Shown here one piece after another: positions 22,091 through 33,500 of a stretch of 64,000 nt of DNA. The translations under genes and the position numbers were made by a program. How positions within the stretch are numbered: position 1 is the first letter of the stretch; every line of letters begins with the position of its first letter. This stretch comes from Limnomonas spitsbergensis. Taxonomy: Eukaryota; Chlorophyta; Chlorophyceae; Chlamydomonadales. The DNA is taken from the NCBI GenBank assembly GCA_037349105.1, contig JAYJMM010000114.1:3773501-3837500 (forward strand). Direction: 5' to 3'. The notes under the pieces were generated by a model that saw only the letters and a list, made by a program, of their open reading frames with translations, was not told the DNA's origin and ran no database searches.

Positions 22091-24550
22091 ATGTCTGCCT
22101 CTCTGTCACTTCCTCGTGCTGCCGGATCCATGACCTCACGTGCTACCGGCAACAGGAGCAAAAGTGTGCCATCAACGACATCACTAAACAGGGCACGCTG
22201 CGTCATTGTTCGAGCGGAGGATAACGACAGCTTGAAGACACTGAAGCCCCCAGCGGGAGTGACGCTGCCCCCCAAGCAGCCCTCAGTGCCTCCTGCAATG
22301 TTCGGCTTCGTGGATTGGGTGCGATATGCTTATACATGCCCGAGTTTGTTTCCCATGCATGCAGGAGTTGAACCCATTGCTACCTTTTTAGAACCCTACC
22401 ATAGCATGTGTGGACCAGACAAACAGGAATCCCCACTGTCTGTAGGTATCGAGAGATCTCTGCAGGCATGTTGCATGGTGGCATGCGTTCCCTTTCTCCA
22501 TACATTTTGACATAATGTTATGATCACGCGCAATCAGAATACCAGGAACTTAAGGAAAAGGCCAAGTACTACCGTAGTCTTGTCCACCCCACATGGGGCA
22601 CCCCGCCAGCTCAGATTTCCACCCACTCACTTATTTCTAGTGGCCAAAACTCCACCATGTTAATTTGCCTTCAAGCTACGTTTTCTCGGACACACGGGTC
22701 CTTGTCCCAAATTGATAACCAGTGCCTGTCGGTATTTCTCGAAAAAACGTTTTTTCTTCAAATTAAAATTATGTATATTTCCAGATCGCCTATGACGATC
22801 GTTTCGCGTTTTTCGCCCGTGTTCCCCTATACCAATGCGGTATGTTTGTTAGATAGACAAGCATATCCTTTTCACATGCAGTCGGTCAGCACGTCCCATC
22901 AGACTCCAGTTGTAGAGGAACCTTCGGTGATACAGCCGAGCTACACGGAAAAGACATCCATGCAACCATCTTGTCCCATGTCCCAAGTTTTAGGCCTGAG
23001 CGATCGCCCTGCGTGGCACATCTTGGCTGACCGCACCTCCTGCCCCTGTTTAATCTAGGTCAATCAAGTAGCATGTGGTGCACCCCTAGTTGGATGACGG
23101 GAAATTCGAAGCATCACGAGTCTTTATTCTTAGTACTGAATACCTGAGAGCATTTTTGGTTGTCCTCCACATCAGGCAGTCGAAGGACAGAAACACGTGT
23201 GGATTCGTTACCGCATTTACCGTTTCTGGATTATTTGTAACAAACCAGTCTGGACCGAGAAAACGGTTTGAATCGCACCGGTATGAATCTACCTCTCTTG
23301 CTCAGAGCTTTTATGTTAGGGCGCACCAGACCACCTTCGGAAGGATGCCGGTCGGCCACCTCTGGCTTGATTGGGGTCGAACCTGTCCGGTGGCCCGAGC
23401 GACAGGGCTTGCTTGCGGTGCCATGCCCAGCCGGCCGTTGCTCAATCGTAGCAAGAAGCACCTTCAAATTAAAACAGGGTGGCGATGTGACAGTCTCCCA
23501 GGGTCTGGGGTGTCCTTCCTTTACCAGGCTGCTGCCTGCTGAATTGATTGCTCATCTGGTCAGCAGTGAATTTCTTTGTGGATTTGCGGTGGATTTGCTG
23601 CATATTTGTAACAGGGACAACCCTATTTTTTTTGCAAAAATTGGCCTCAGGCCAATAAATGTGGCCATAAATAATTAACTATAAGGAGACATGAAAAAAA
23701 GGCCTGACTCACAATGGCCAGGGGCTTTTTGCTGCCGCGGAGCATCTGCAGCTGGCTCTGCAGTCTGCTCTGTAGTCACTTTTATTTTTTGGGGCCATAC
23801 ATGGCCTGAGGCCATAAATGAGGTCATTGATGATCAATAATAGAAAATGGCCAGGTTTTTTTGCTGCCACGGAGCGGCTGCAGCTCGGTTCCGAAGTCGG
23901 CCAGAACTCTCGGTTATAATTATAACTGGTCTTGCTTCCATTGACTTCCGAATCTATTTTCAGTTTTAGTATAAAGGCTGGAGCATAAGGCCAGCATATA
24001 GGCCCGAAAGGCTTGAGGTTTATTGGTTCATTGCGACTCAAAACATTGACGGTTTGGCCTTAAACAGTTAAATTGCAACAGGTTTGGGATAAGAATCTCA
24101 CGTAAATGCTACGCACTGTTTCTGCGAAGCCCCCAAAACCCTAGTGGGGGCCACTGGCTCCCAGACCTCTGATTTGCCACTCTTGATCTGCCACCCCTGA
24201 TTTGCCTGCCCTGATTTGCCTCCCCTGATTCGCGACCCCTGATTTGCCACACTTGATTTGCCACCCTTGTTAAGGCACTCCTGATTTGTCTCTCCTGATT
24301 TGCCACTCCTGATTCGCCACCCCTGATTCGCAAACCCTGATCTGCCCGCCCTGACTTGCCGCCCCTGACTTGCCACCCCGGATCTGCCGCCCCGGATTTG
24401 CCGCTCCTTGCTCAACAGGCGGAGAAGATGAACAGCCGTGCAGCCATGATTGGTTTCTTCGCCCTGTTGGCTCTGGAGGGAGTCACCCAGAAGCCGTTCC
24501 TGGAGCTGATTGGGTGGACCATCGGCAACGGATTAAACGTGGGGCTGTGA
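22091..24550 (+). CDS. OHP1: one-helix protein 1 (OHP1/HLIP-like), chloroplast
   Basis: Small thylakoid protein of the LHC superfamily. OHP1 works with OHP2 and HCF244 in photosystem II reaction-centre (D1) assembly and pigment protection. Two exons, 22091-22318 and 24419-24550, join in phase to 119 residues. Residues 1-42 are Ser/Arg-rich with a typical algal transit-peptide end (VIVRA|ED). A Pro-rich linker follows, then FGFVDW at the splice junction, and AEKMNSRAAMIGFFALLALE, which carries the generic chlorophyll-binding motif (E...NSRAAM.GF) at the start of the single membrane helix. The ending IGWTIGNGLNVGL fits the family. The start ATG gives a full transit peptide. Donor TGG|GTGCGA and acceptor CTCAACAG|GCG are good. 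OHP2 is less likely because OHP2 proteins have a longer acidic region before the helix. Confidence 0.9.
23320..23445. repeat. dispersed repeat B copy in OHP1 intron
   Basis: Segments cttgattggggtcgaacctg, gtccggtggcc and ggcttgcttgcggtgccatg match the B family (gcttgatcggggtcaagcctg at 34905). It is more diverged than the copies at 20795 and 34875. Confidence 0.6.
24160..24410. repeat. 14-bp pyrimidine-rich array reaching the OHP1 acceptor
   Basis: About 17 copies of cctgatttgccacc-like units end eight bases before the intron's AG at 24417-24418. The array forms the whole upstream pyrimidine-rich region of the 3' splice site. Confidence 0.9.
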
Positions 24551-25790
24551 GCTGCGTGTGAAGTTCTGGTTCCACAACCTCTGGACGCAGGATTAGGGAT
24601 GGTCTGATGGCCTGGCATCGCACGCGACGTGTGTTCCTTAGTTTGTGCCTTGATCTCCGCCGAGGATTTTGTTCGTTTTTTAAAGCGGTTTGCAGGCACC
24701 TGTGTCCCATGCATGAAATCTGATGCTCCCCTGACCTTGAAAATCTCACACTCACAAAATGTTGCATTTGTTGCTTGCTGCATTCCTTTTAGAGGGGACT
24801 GGGCAGGCTTGTCCCTCTAGCAGGGACCCAAAGTGTACTCTGATATGCACCACACTTAAAATGCTCACACTTACAATGCTCACACTTACAATGCTCACAC
24901 ATTGTCCAAATCGTAATTTGTTGCTTACTGCATTCCTTTTAGAGGGGACTCGGATGTTTGATCACGCATGAATCTGCCGTTGCCTCTGTGCCGTTCATGC
25001 TGAAGCTGGATTCGTAATCTGAGGTTGTCGGGCCTGAGCATTGCCTGAGCCCTTGATATTTGTTATTCACCAGGAAGATGTTAAGTAAGATTTGTTTTTC
25101 GCCAGTAAGATCTCGTATACGATTTGTTATTTCACCCGTAAGATTTGTTATTTCGGTGCTTACTTGAATCGTGACGGCACCCCGGATTACAGCATGGCGC
25201 ACTTTCAGTTCAAAATGTGTGTGATTTAGTATATTCAATTATATGTTTGTATCCTCTGTTCAAGCAATGTGCTGACGGGACTCCGTCATTTATCTGTTTG
25301 TACTTGATTACCGAGTCTGCAGGAGCTGGTCCTGAATTTGGTGAAGCTGGATGGGATCTGGACATGGCGCGGATCGACGGTCCTAGTGGTCCCCATACTC
25401 ACATTCTAGTCCCCGAATGCATGACTGGGGCAAACTGGGGCTCATCTCCTGCACTATGGGATTCTTTACCACGCTTCTGCCCGGTGTTGGAGTGTTGGAT
25501 GGTAGCCCAGGGCGGTCACTGGTTGTGCTCGCTGTCCTAGCGTTTAGTGCCTACACCGGTTTACGGGCACACGTCCCATGCATCAAATCATTTAAATGTG
25601 ATGCTCTGTTGGACTGCAAAAACTTTGCATGACCAGGCTGATTACCGTTTTAACAGGCTGGTTCTCATGGCTTCACAAATTGGAATGATGGACTGCATAT
25701 GGATGCTGCTGGCCTGGAGGTAGGCACAAGACTGGCCTAAGAAACGTCAGTCATGTGCAACATCGTTAACTTGTACAGCAGTAATTTGCA
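24551..25790. other. intergenic region downstream of OHP1
   Basis: Holds the OHP1 3' UTR. A direct repeat, ttgctt(g/a)ctgcattccttt then tagaggggact, occurs at about 24770 and 24920. A short acttacaatgctcac repeat lies near 24860, dispersed repeat C is at 25535-25640, and a gtaagatttgttatttc repeat near 25100. No gene recognised. Confidence 0.5.
25535..25640. repeat. dispersed repeat C copy
   Basis: The string cgtttagtgcctacaccggt, then ttacgggcacacgtcccatg, catcaaat and gatgctctgttggactgc is shared with 34165-34260 and 11145-11215, with a weaker copy at 24690-24740. Confidence 0.75.
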
Positions 25791-26080
25791 ACATCTCACC
25801 TGACACACAGATAAGTAGATCAGTGCTGCCTTGCACTTCAGTCATGTGCAGCGGTGTTACCTTGTACTTCAGTCATGTGCAACGGTGCTGTCATGTACTT
25901 CAGCCATGTGCCACACTGTTATTTCTTACTTCGATCACGTGCATCATTGCTGCCTTGTACGTTAGCCGTGTGCAGCGTTGTTATATTGCACATCAGGCAT
26001 GTGCATTGGTGCTACATTGTACATCAGACATGTGCAACGATGTTACATTGTACAACCGTCGTCTTCAGAGGTACACCTTG
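25790..26080. repeat. 30-bp degenerate tandem repeat
   Basis: About nine copies of ttgtacttcagtcatgtgcaacggtgttac, diverging to acatcagacatgtgcaacga. No coding significance seen. Confidence 0.88.
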
Positions 26081-26980
26081 TACAGTACCAGTGAGCTAGT
26101 GGTTGACCTGGGCGATATGGGGGCTTTGTCTCTTCCGTATCACCTTCCTTCCGCTGGGATATGGAAGCTTTCCGATTTCTGGATTAGGGGCGCACCTCCT
26201 GGATAGGAGGAAAACCCAACTCCACAAAAAAAAATCAAATTCCGTTCAGGAATTAATCTAAACTAGACGAAGAGTAGCCTACACCGGTTCAGAGCTTTTG
26301 CAGCCATGGGAATTCTTCTTCGTGTTGCGTTTCATGGAGGGGAAATGCTGATAATTAGGGACAGGAAGAGTGTAACAACTGTAAAGTGCAGCAAAGCATC
26401 ACATTTATGCAGGTGACAAGTGCCCATAAACCAGTGCAGGCAATTCACTAACTACCCGACCAAGTTAATGACATAACACCAATGGGCGCTTGCTGTGGTA
26501 TGCAACGCTGATGGGTCCTTGCCTGCTGATCCCACACTGCTGATCCTGGACTGCTGTACAGATTGCCTAGCTGATGAAATAAGTCTAAGGCTCCAAGGAA
26601 ACGTAAAACAAACGAAATCTAAAATTGAGGTACCGGCAACTTGCCATTTCATCTGGTCAAAGGACCCAGGGGCAAAACAGCTGACATTTGCTATGTCGTG
26701 TGGAGCTAGGTGCACCTTGCGGTGCCAAAGTTATGAGCTGAAAAATTCTAAAATCTGATTCTAAAAACATGCTTAGAAAGCTTGGGTGGGCCTCCCTTGG
26801 TATGTAAGGGTACAATGATGCATCCCTCTTCCATCAGGCATTCAAGAGCTGTCATTATGCCCCCCAGCTCAAGAACAGGGGCCGAATCCGCCGCCGCTAC
26901 ACCGACAACTAGCCGCCCGCCAGCACCGTGACTTCTGGGTCCTCATCTGCCACCGTAGCCCGGGCTGCTAGCCGCCGCAA
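26080..26980. other. no gene recognised
   Basis: Unique-looking sequence without recognisable coding homology on either strand and without an array. It may hold the 3' UTR or downstream flank of the minus-strand membrane protein gene. Confidence 0.4.
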
Positions 26981-26984
26981 TAAA

Positions 26985-27300
26985 TGCAACAGCTGTAATT
27001 GCTGTAACCGCATCTACTGCCAGAAATGTAACAGCTGTAACTGCTGTAACCACATCTGCTGCCACAACTGTAACAGCTTTAATAGCTGTAACTGCATCCG
27101 CCGCCATAACTGTAACAGCTATAACTGCTGTAACTGCATCTGTCGCCGTACGTGTGACAGCTATAACTGCTGTAACCGCATCCGCCGCCATTAGTGTAAC
27201 AGCTATAACTGCTGTAACCGCATCCGCCGCCATAACTGGAACAGCTCGAACTGCTGTAACCGCATGGGCCACCATAAATGTAACAGCTATAACAGCTGAA
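26985..27300. repeat. 42-bp minisatellite
   Basis: About seven copies of ctgtaaccgcatccgccgcc followed by ataactgtaacagctataactg. Because 42 is divisible by 3, each frame repeats a 14-residue peptide (minus strand AVTAVIAVTVMAAD). It lies just downstream of the membrane protein stop codon at 27424 and is more likely 3' UTR or flank than coding. Confidence 0.9.
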
Positions 27301-27423
27301 GCCACATCTGCCGTCGTTCCGTGACTGCCGTTCCATAACCGCAAATCCCGGCAGGCCTTAACATGGCTCACCCCTACTAAGTGCCAAGAGAATGGCTCCT
27401 AGGAGTCTTAAGTGCGGCGCCTT

Positions 27424-29422
27424 CTAGCAGCTTGATTCCTGCCCCATCAGCAGCCGCTGCACCGCCGCTGCTATGCTAGCTACCATCGCCAGCGCTGCCA
27501 CCATCATCAGCTGCCCATGCTGCCTCGCAACGGACCAATTCTTGGTCGGTGCAGCCGCCAGCCCTGCGGTCGTCAGTACGGCATAGGCCACCACGCAGCA
27601 CTGGAGCAGCCGGGTGTCACCGGGCGCTTGCAGGTCCTTTTGACACCCATGGTCGCAAGGTTGCCAGATCACCACCGTCAGCATTGAGGACAGCGCGAGG
27701 AACTGAACGACCGGCCCGCCGCCGCGCCGCAGGTCGGAGGCCACTTTCCAGCCGAGCAGCTTGTGGAACTGCGGCCGCAACAGCTGCGGGAGCGAGAGGG
27801 CCAGCGATGCGCCCAGCTGGATGAGGCACGCAACCACTGGATCACCTGAGTAATGGCACCAGACATTTGAATTCGAATTCAAATGTGTGTCACTCGTCAG
27901 CAGCAGGAGGCAGCAGCTGCGGGAACGAGTGGGCCAGCGAGGCACCCTGCTGGACAGTGGCACGAGACCACAGGGCCACCTGATTACTGGAAGTGGCACC
28001 ATGCATTTGAATCCAAATTCAAATCGGTACCACTTCTCCGGACAAATAGCGGGTAAGGGGTTTACTAACACAGGAAGGGATAGACCCCAAAATGCGGAGC
28101 TGGATGAGTTGAGGCGGCAAGCTTCTGGGGTGCATGATCATCGATACGGTATATGATAGAGACAGTGATGCATGGTATGATATAGGAAAAATCTACCTCC
28201 CGGCGCCAGTGCAAGCCTCCCAGAGGCAGCTTGCGTCAGCAGTTCCGCAGGCACTGCTTCCGCTGTCGCAGATAATGTTTTGTTCGCCTCCATGCAAGCT
28301 GTAATGCCACAGCCCCTGCCAGCAGCAGCAGCAGCAGCAGCAGCAGAGCACCGGCCGAAGTTGGCCCCATGCATCAACGTCGGCGGTCGGAAGGCGAGGC
28401 AGGCGGTGGCTGCAGCCGTCGCGCATATGTAGATAAGCGAGCGTTGCGGACGTCCGGCCGGGGCTAGCCACAGCGCCAGCACGGTGATGGCGACGGCGAT
28501 GTACAGGATGATGGCGATGGAAGCTGGTTGACAGCTCTGCAGCAAATGGTGGCAGCAGGGTAAAATAATATGTTTCAGGGCTTTGCGCAATCAGAAAAAA
28601 TAGTCCAGGGTTAACCCTAAACCCTAATCAAAAGGCCAGCAAGCAGTATGGACAGGAAGCGCTGAGGCAGTAGAGGCATGGGCATGCATTCAGATACCTC
28701 CCGTTTGGTGTGTGTGTGACACGGTATATCCCTTGCAGCACAGCCGATCGAGGCAGACTGATGCATTCTAAAAAAATGCTGAACCTCACCGGGATGGACA
28801 GCAACAGCAACGCCGATACGAATCTGCAGGCGATTTTGTACAGCAGTGCAGGGTCTGACATCATGGTCGCAGCCCTGGCCTCGCTCTTGGCCGTTGCGCA
28901 AAGTACGTTCGGGGCCACCGCCGGTGCCCTACTAGGCAACGCCTCATCAGAAGAAGTGGAAGTTGTCCTTGCCTCAGCAGCTCTGCTCTTAGACGCCCCT
29001 GCAACAGTTGCAGATGCATGTAATGCATGTTCCAGACACAAACTTAAAGCATACAAGCAAGGGGTTCAGGTTTACGGCCTTGAGGAGTGCGGACATCTAG
29101 GTGTGCAGATACCGCGTTCATTTCACACCTTGACATGATGTGTACCGTATAGGGTGAACTGCTGGTGATGGGCTCGTTTGTGGGTTTAGGGCTCTTAATA
29201 CACCCAGAATGACATGCCGTTAAGCATGATAATCACCTGGTGGCGTTTGATCATGAAAGTAGCTCTCCCCCATGACACTGATGCAGGCGGAAAGGGCCAC
29301 CGCCAGCCCCCTCACTGCTATCACTGCCATCAGCAGCAGGGCCTGGATATGAGCCGCTGCCGGAAGCCAAGCCACCATCAACATCGATCGGCCGTCGATC
29401 GGGACGTTCGACCTTACCTTGA
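27424..29422 (-). CDS. polytopic membrane protein, 3' portion
   Basis: Four exons join in phase: 29237-29422, 28790-28998, 28197-28536 and 27424-27845, giving about 385 residues. The 5' exon(s) were not found. I do not recognise the family. Hydrophobic, Ala/Leu-rich segments are spread through every exon: LLLMAVIAVRGLAVALSACI, then LYKIACRFVSALLLLSIP, IAIILYIAVAITVLALWLA, SLIYICATAAATACLAF, VVACLIQLGASLALSLPQLL, VVQFLALSSMLTVVIW, CCVVAYAVLTTAGLAA and MMVAALAMVASIAAAV. This is roughly eight membrane spans. A run of eight Ala (GCT)n sits in the third of these exons. The second donor (CCG|GTGAGG) and the phase-1 G|GT junctions agree across exons. The first listed acceptor (TTGGTAG|TC) is tentative. 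Function unknown; a transporter or a large algal membrane-protein family are possibilities. Confidence 0.65.
27870..28040. repeat. duplicated start of the membrane protein's last exon
   Basis: Plus-strand cagctgcgggaacgagtggg, ccagcgaggcaccctgctgg and cacctgattactgg repeat, with divergence, the start of the last exon and its acceptor at 27784-27860 (cagctgcgggagcgagaggg, cagcgatgcgcccagctgg, cacctgagtaatgg). Each copy is followed by an A/T-rich aaattcaaat motif. The copy contains a usable-looking AG at the homologous position. Confidence 0.8.
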
Positions 29423-30527
29423 CTACCAAGGAATGAAACAAAAACAAAGCCGACAAGGAATCAAGGCGCCTCGGACAGGCACTGTGTGTATGAATGAATC
29501 TTTGTGCTCAAGTTATACCAGGCTTTGTTACTGCTTCTTTGTCGGCCTGCCGAGTGACAGAGGGAGGCGCTTCTACCGATCTTTAAGAAAAACGCATGAT
29601 GAGTCCTATCCCGAAAATTTGTTAGTTGGAAGCCAACGGTGCCGTAGCCAGTGAGCCGCGCAGCCTAACCGTGCTAACCAGCCGTGCTGCTCAGCCGTGC
29701 CAGGCAGCCCGGCCGTGCTTGAAAACGACCGCTTCGCCCGACGAACTTTATCAGCAGGTCGCGACGTTTCCGCGGTTCGACAAAAACGCTGAATCCCGCG
29801 CGCAGCTAGCGCAGCCCATCCCTTACATACATTGTTCAGTGTTTCTGCCTGCTGTCACTACTTGTCGAACAACATTTAGACATTTAAATACGATTAAAAA
29901 TGAGTTTCTTGGATTGTACCAGAGCATGTACGGCGGGTGGTTGCATTTCTCATTTTAACTGTCATCTGCGGCAGGCTTGATTGATTGACACCCTCGAGCA
30001 AAGCAGTTAAGGTCAAACCTAAACAAACGTGGCACATTTTCGATTTTTGATGCCTAGAAGTATTAGATTGTCTTCCAGAGACAAACCTGGCCAGCAGCTG
30101 GTAGACAGCTACTCATCAGGTCCGCCGTAGTAATTGGCGGAACGATCGGTGCACAAGACAAGGACGCACCCAGCTGGTAAGAGGGCGCCATATGAAACTA
30201 GCACACCGGCATATACAACTCGGGTGCTACAGTCTATAAGGATCGGGCTTCTGGGATCGAGCGACCCTCCGACCGCACTCTATCTGCGCTTTCGTTCCCA
30301 AGCCCTGTCTTCGTAGCCGCTGAGGGCATTTCGGCTGCCCGGCCTCGGTATCTCCGCATCCGAGCCGTGAGTTCCCACGCACGAGCTGCCCAACGACACC
30401 GCCCGGGCTTACAAGAAAGCATCTACGAAACGTCTTATCTAACGAGCCCGAAAGCCTCTGTCTCTGGCTTCAGCAGCCCTACATCTCGCTCCTCAGCTCC
30501 CGCCTGGAGACGATCGACAATTAGTAC
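29423..30527. other. intergenic region between divergent genes
   Basis: Lies between the membrane protein (minus) and the mannanase-like gene (plus), and should contain the promoters of both and any missing 5' exon of the former. A short cagccgtgctg/cagcccggccgtgc repeat is near 29660-29720. No other feature recognised. Confidence 0.4.
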
Positions 30528-33500
30528 ATGGTGAGGCGCGTGCCTCAAACCATGAGGACGCGCAGACTTCCGCTGCTACCACGCGGTGGCAACAGTGACC
30601 TCGCGTGCGGGCCGGTGCGGGCCCTGCGAGCAACCGTCTTGCTGCTGCTGCTGCTCCTGGTGGGCTTGCTGTGGGTGTGGTCGCAGGCCATTCTCACCTC
30701 CGGAGCCACCTCGTCCTCTCCGACTCCCCATCAGCAGCAGGGCAATTGGGGCTACTTTTCCTCGCGAGGCGGAGCCCAGCTCAAAAACCGGCTCATGCCA
30801 GAGGAGACCCCTGGCGGGCCTAGTGCTGAAGGTCATCCAGCAGACATGGCCACCCACATGGCTGGCCCCTTTGATCGCAACGCGGCCGCCGACGCACGCC
30901 GCCCCGTTGCACCGCCGCATGCTATAAGTACCCGCCTGGACCAGAGCCAAAGTCAGCTGGACCCGTCAGAGCTGACGATTAGCCCGGGGACGGCAACTGC
31001 GGGAGATGGCTCAAGCTATGCAGCAGTAAGTGCGGACCCGAGGGAGCTGTCGTCTGGCTCTGGAGCCTCGCAGCAGGCTGGGGGAGCCGCTGGCAGCAGC
31101 CGGCGGGCTGGAGGGGGCTTTGACGGCAGCAGGGGCAACATCGGGGGCAGCCACGGCGAAAGCCGCGGCTTTGGCAGCGACGACGTAGGGGGCGGCACAG
31201 AACTTGATGCGCAGGACGAGGCCGCACGTCTGCGGCGACATCAAATAGCAGTCGTCCACAGCATGATGAACGGCGGCCCTGTGGATGAGAGCGGTAGCAA
31301 CAGCGGTGGCGGCGGTGCAGAGCCTAGAGATGCTGAGCTGGCGATCTCGCCGCTCTCCCCGATCTCCAACTGGATCAGCAACATCAGCAACAGCCAGAGC
31401 AGCAACAGCAAGAGCCAACAATCCAGCAGCAGCTCAGATGTCTTGGCGCGGGCCGCCGCCGCCGCCAAGCCGCCTGCGGCTCTTCAAGCGACCCACCGCA
31501 GCCAGGGCGGGACGAGCAGCGGCGGCGATGCAGGCGCACGCAGGAACACGAGCAGCGGTGCGGGCGCCGTTGCCGATGCAGAGGCGGCGGCTGCTGCAGC
31601 TCCATTAAGGCGTGTGCAGTGCTCAGGGATGGGCCTGGAGGAGCCTTACGTGCCAACAGAAGATGTGGTCAAGTCTTATGTCCAGCAGATGGAGCTGGAC
31701 CGAGCGCGTCCAGATCAGCCTATGCGGTATTACAGCATAAGTGAGTGCGGCTCTTTATCACTTTCATTTTGTTCTTATTTTGATATTAACCCTAAACCCT
31801 AAACCCTTAACCCTGACCATGTTTGCACCTGCATGGAGTATTCAGACCTTACATGCACACTCGGTTGTAGCTTGAAAGGAACTTGAATACCACTGATTAT
31901 TTTAGCGCTTCAGCTACAATTCAGCTACAACACGGCCTACGGTCGTGGGGGCCTGGTCCAGCAAGCCCTAAGCTCTGGCCACCGGCCGTATGCCGGTCAA
32001 TGTTTCGCCCCAGTTGGCCCAGTAATGGCTGCCCGGTGGCCGCGCGAAGGTGCTCTGGCTCGTACTAAAATAAACAATGGACTGCAGCCATGCAAGGTAG
32101 CCATGGCCCATGCGTTCAGACAGCATGAGTGAGTGCGGTGACGGGTTGTTGGACTCATCTGTTGGATCGTAGCCCTGAAGGGACTGGGTCAGTGGTGCAT
32201 GAGAGGTTTGCGCCATGCAAGGTAGCCATGGCCCATGCGTTCAGACAGCATGAGTGAGTGCGGTGACGGGTTGTTGGACTCATCTGTTGAATCGTAGTAT
32301 TGAAGGGACTAGTTCAGTGGTGCATGAGAGGTTTGCGCCATGCAAGGTAGCCAAGGCCCACGCGTTCAGACAGCATGAGTGAGTGCGGTGACGGGTTGTT
32401 GGACTCATCTGTTGGATCGTAGTATTGAAGGGACTAGTTCAGTGGTGCATGAGAGGTTTGCGCCATGCAAGGTAGCCATGGCCCATGCGTTCAGACAGCA
32501 TGAGTGAGTGTGGCGACGGGTTGTTGGACTTATTTCTCGGATCGTAGCCCTGAAGGGACTGGGTCAGTGGTGCATGAGAGGTTTGCGCCATGTAAGGTAG
32601 CCATGGCCCATGCGTTCAGACAGCATGAGTGAGTGTGGCGACGGGTTGTTGGACTCATCTGTTGGATCGTAGCCTTGAAGGGACTGGGTCAGTGGTGCAT
32701 GAGAGGTTTGCGCCATGCAAGGTAGCCATGGCCCATGTGTTCAGACAGCATGAATGAGTGCGGCGATGGGTTGTTGGACTCATCTGTTGAATCGTCGTAT
32801 TGAAGGGACTAGTTCAGTGGTGCATGAGAGGTTTGCGCCATGCAAGGTAGCCATGGCCCATGCGTTCAGACAGCATGAGTGAGTGTGGCGACGGGTTGTT
32901 GGACTTATTTCTCGGATCGTAGCCCTGAAGGGACTAGTTCAGTGGCGTATGAGAGGTTGTGCCATGCAGATCAGCTATGCTATGGCCCATCTCTTCAAAC
33001 ATCAGACGTGACTGCGCTCTGGGCGTCCGCTGAAACCATTCTTAGGTCCTAGCCCTGAGATGAAAGAAAGAAAGCTTTTAACCTTAGAATACCCTAAACC
33101 TAAAAAAACCTCAACCCTAAACAAGCCCAGACATAAAAAAACGGGAAAAAACATTTGTGGGGGGGCGTGAGAGTTGAGGAAACAGCTCTGCATGAACCGA
33201 CGCCATGTCCGCGCTGTTACGGTTTCCTAGCCCATTGCACTTGGTGAGGTAGAGAAGGGATGGGGCGTTTAGACTGTTACCCAGCCCTGCAGGGACATCT
33301 TGAACGTACCTGGCCCGGCCTATGGTCAGCGGTCCAAGCATCAGGGCATGCTGCACCAGGCCATCCATTCGCAGGCCGGTTAGAAGCTAAATTGTAGATG
33401 AAACATAGCTGAATTGTAGATGAATCATAGCTGAATTGTAGATGAATCATAGCTGAATTGTAGATGAATCATAGCTGAATTGTAGATGAATCATAGCTGA

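Noticed and set aside
26943..27371. Ala/Val-rich 142-codon frame resembling a membrane protein repeat
   Set aside because: A 42-bp repeat whose length is divisible by 3; the frame starts after the stop of the adjacent gene, and equally long frames exist on the other strand.
30576..31656. Minus-strand frames opposite mannanase-like exon 1
   Set aside because: Shadow frames caused by GC-rich, low-complexity Ser/Gly/Ala codons of the plus-strand exon, which has a membrane anchor and a good donor.
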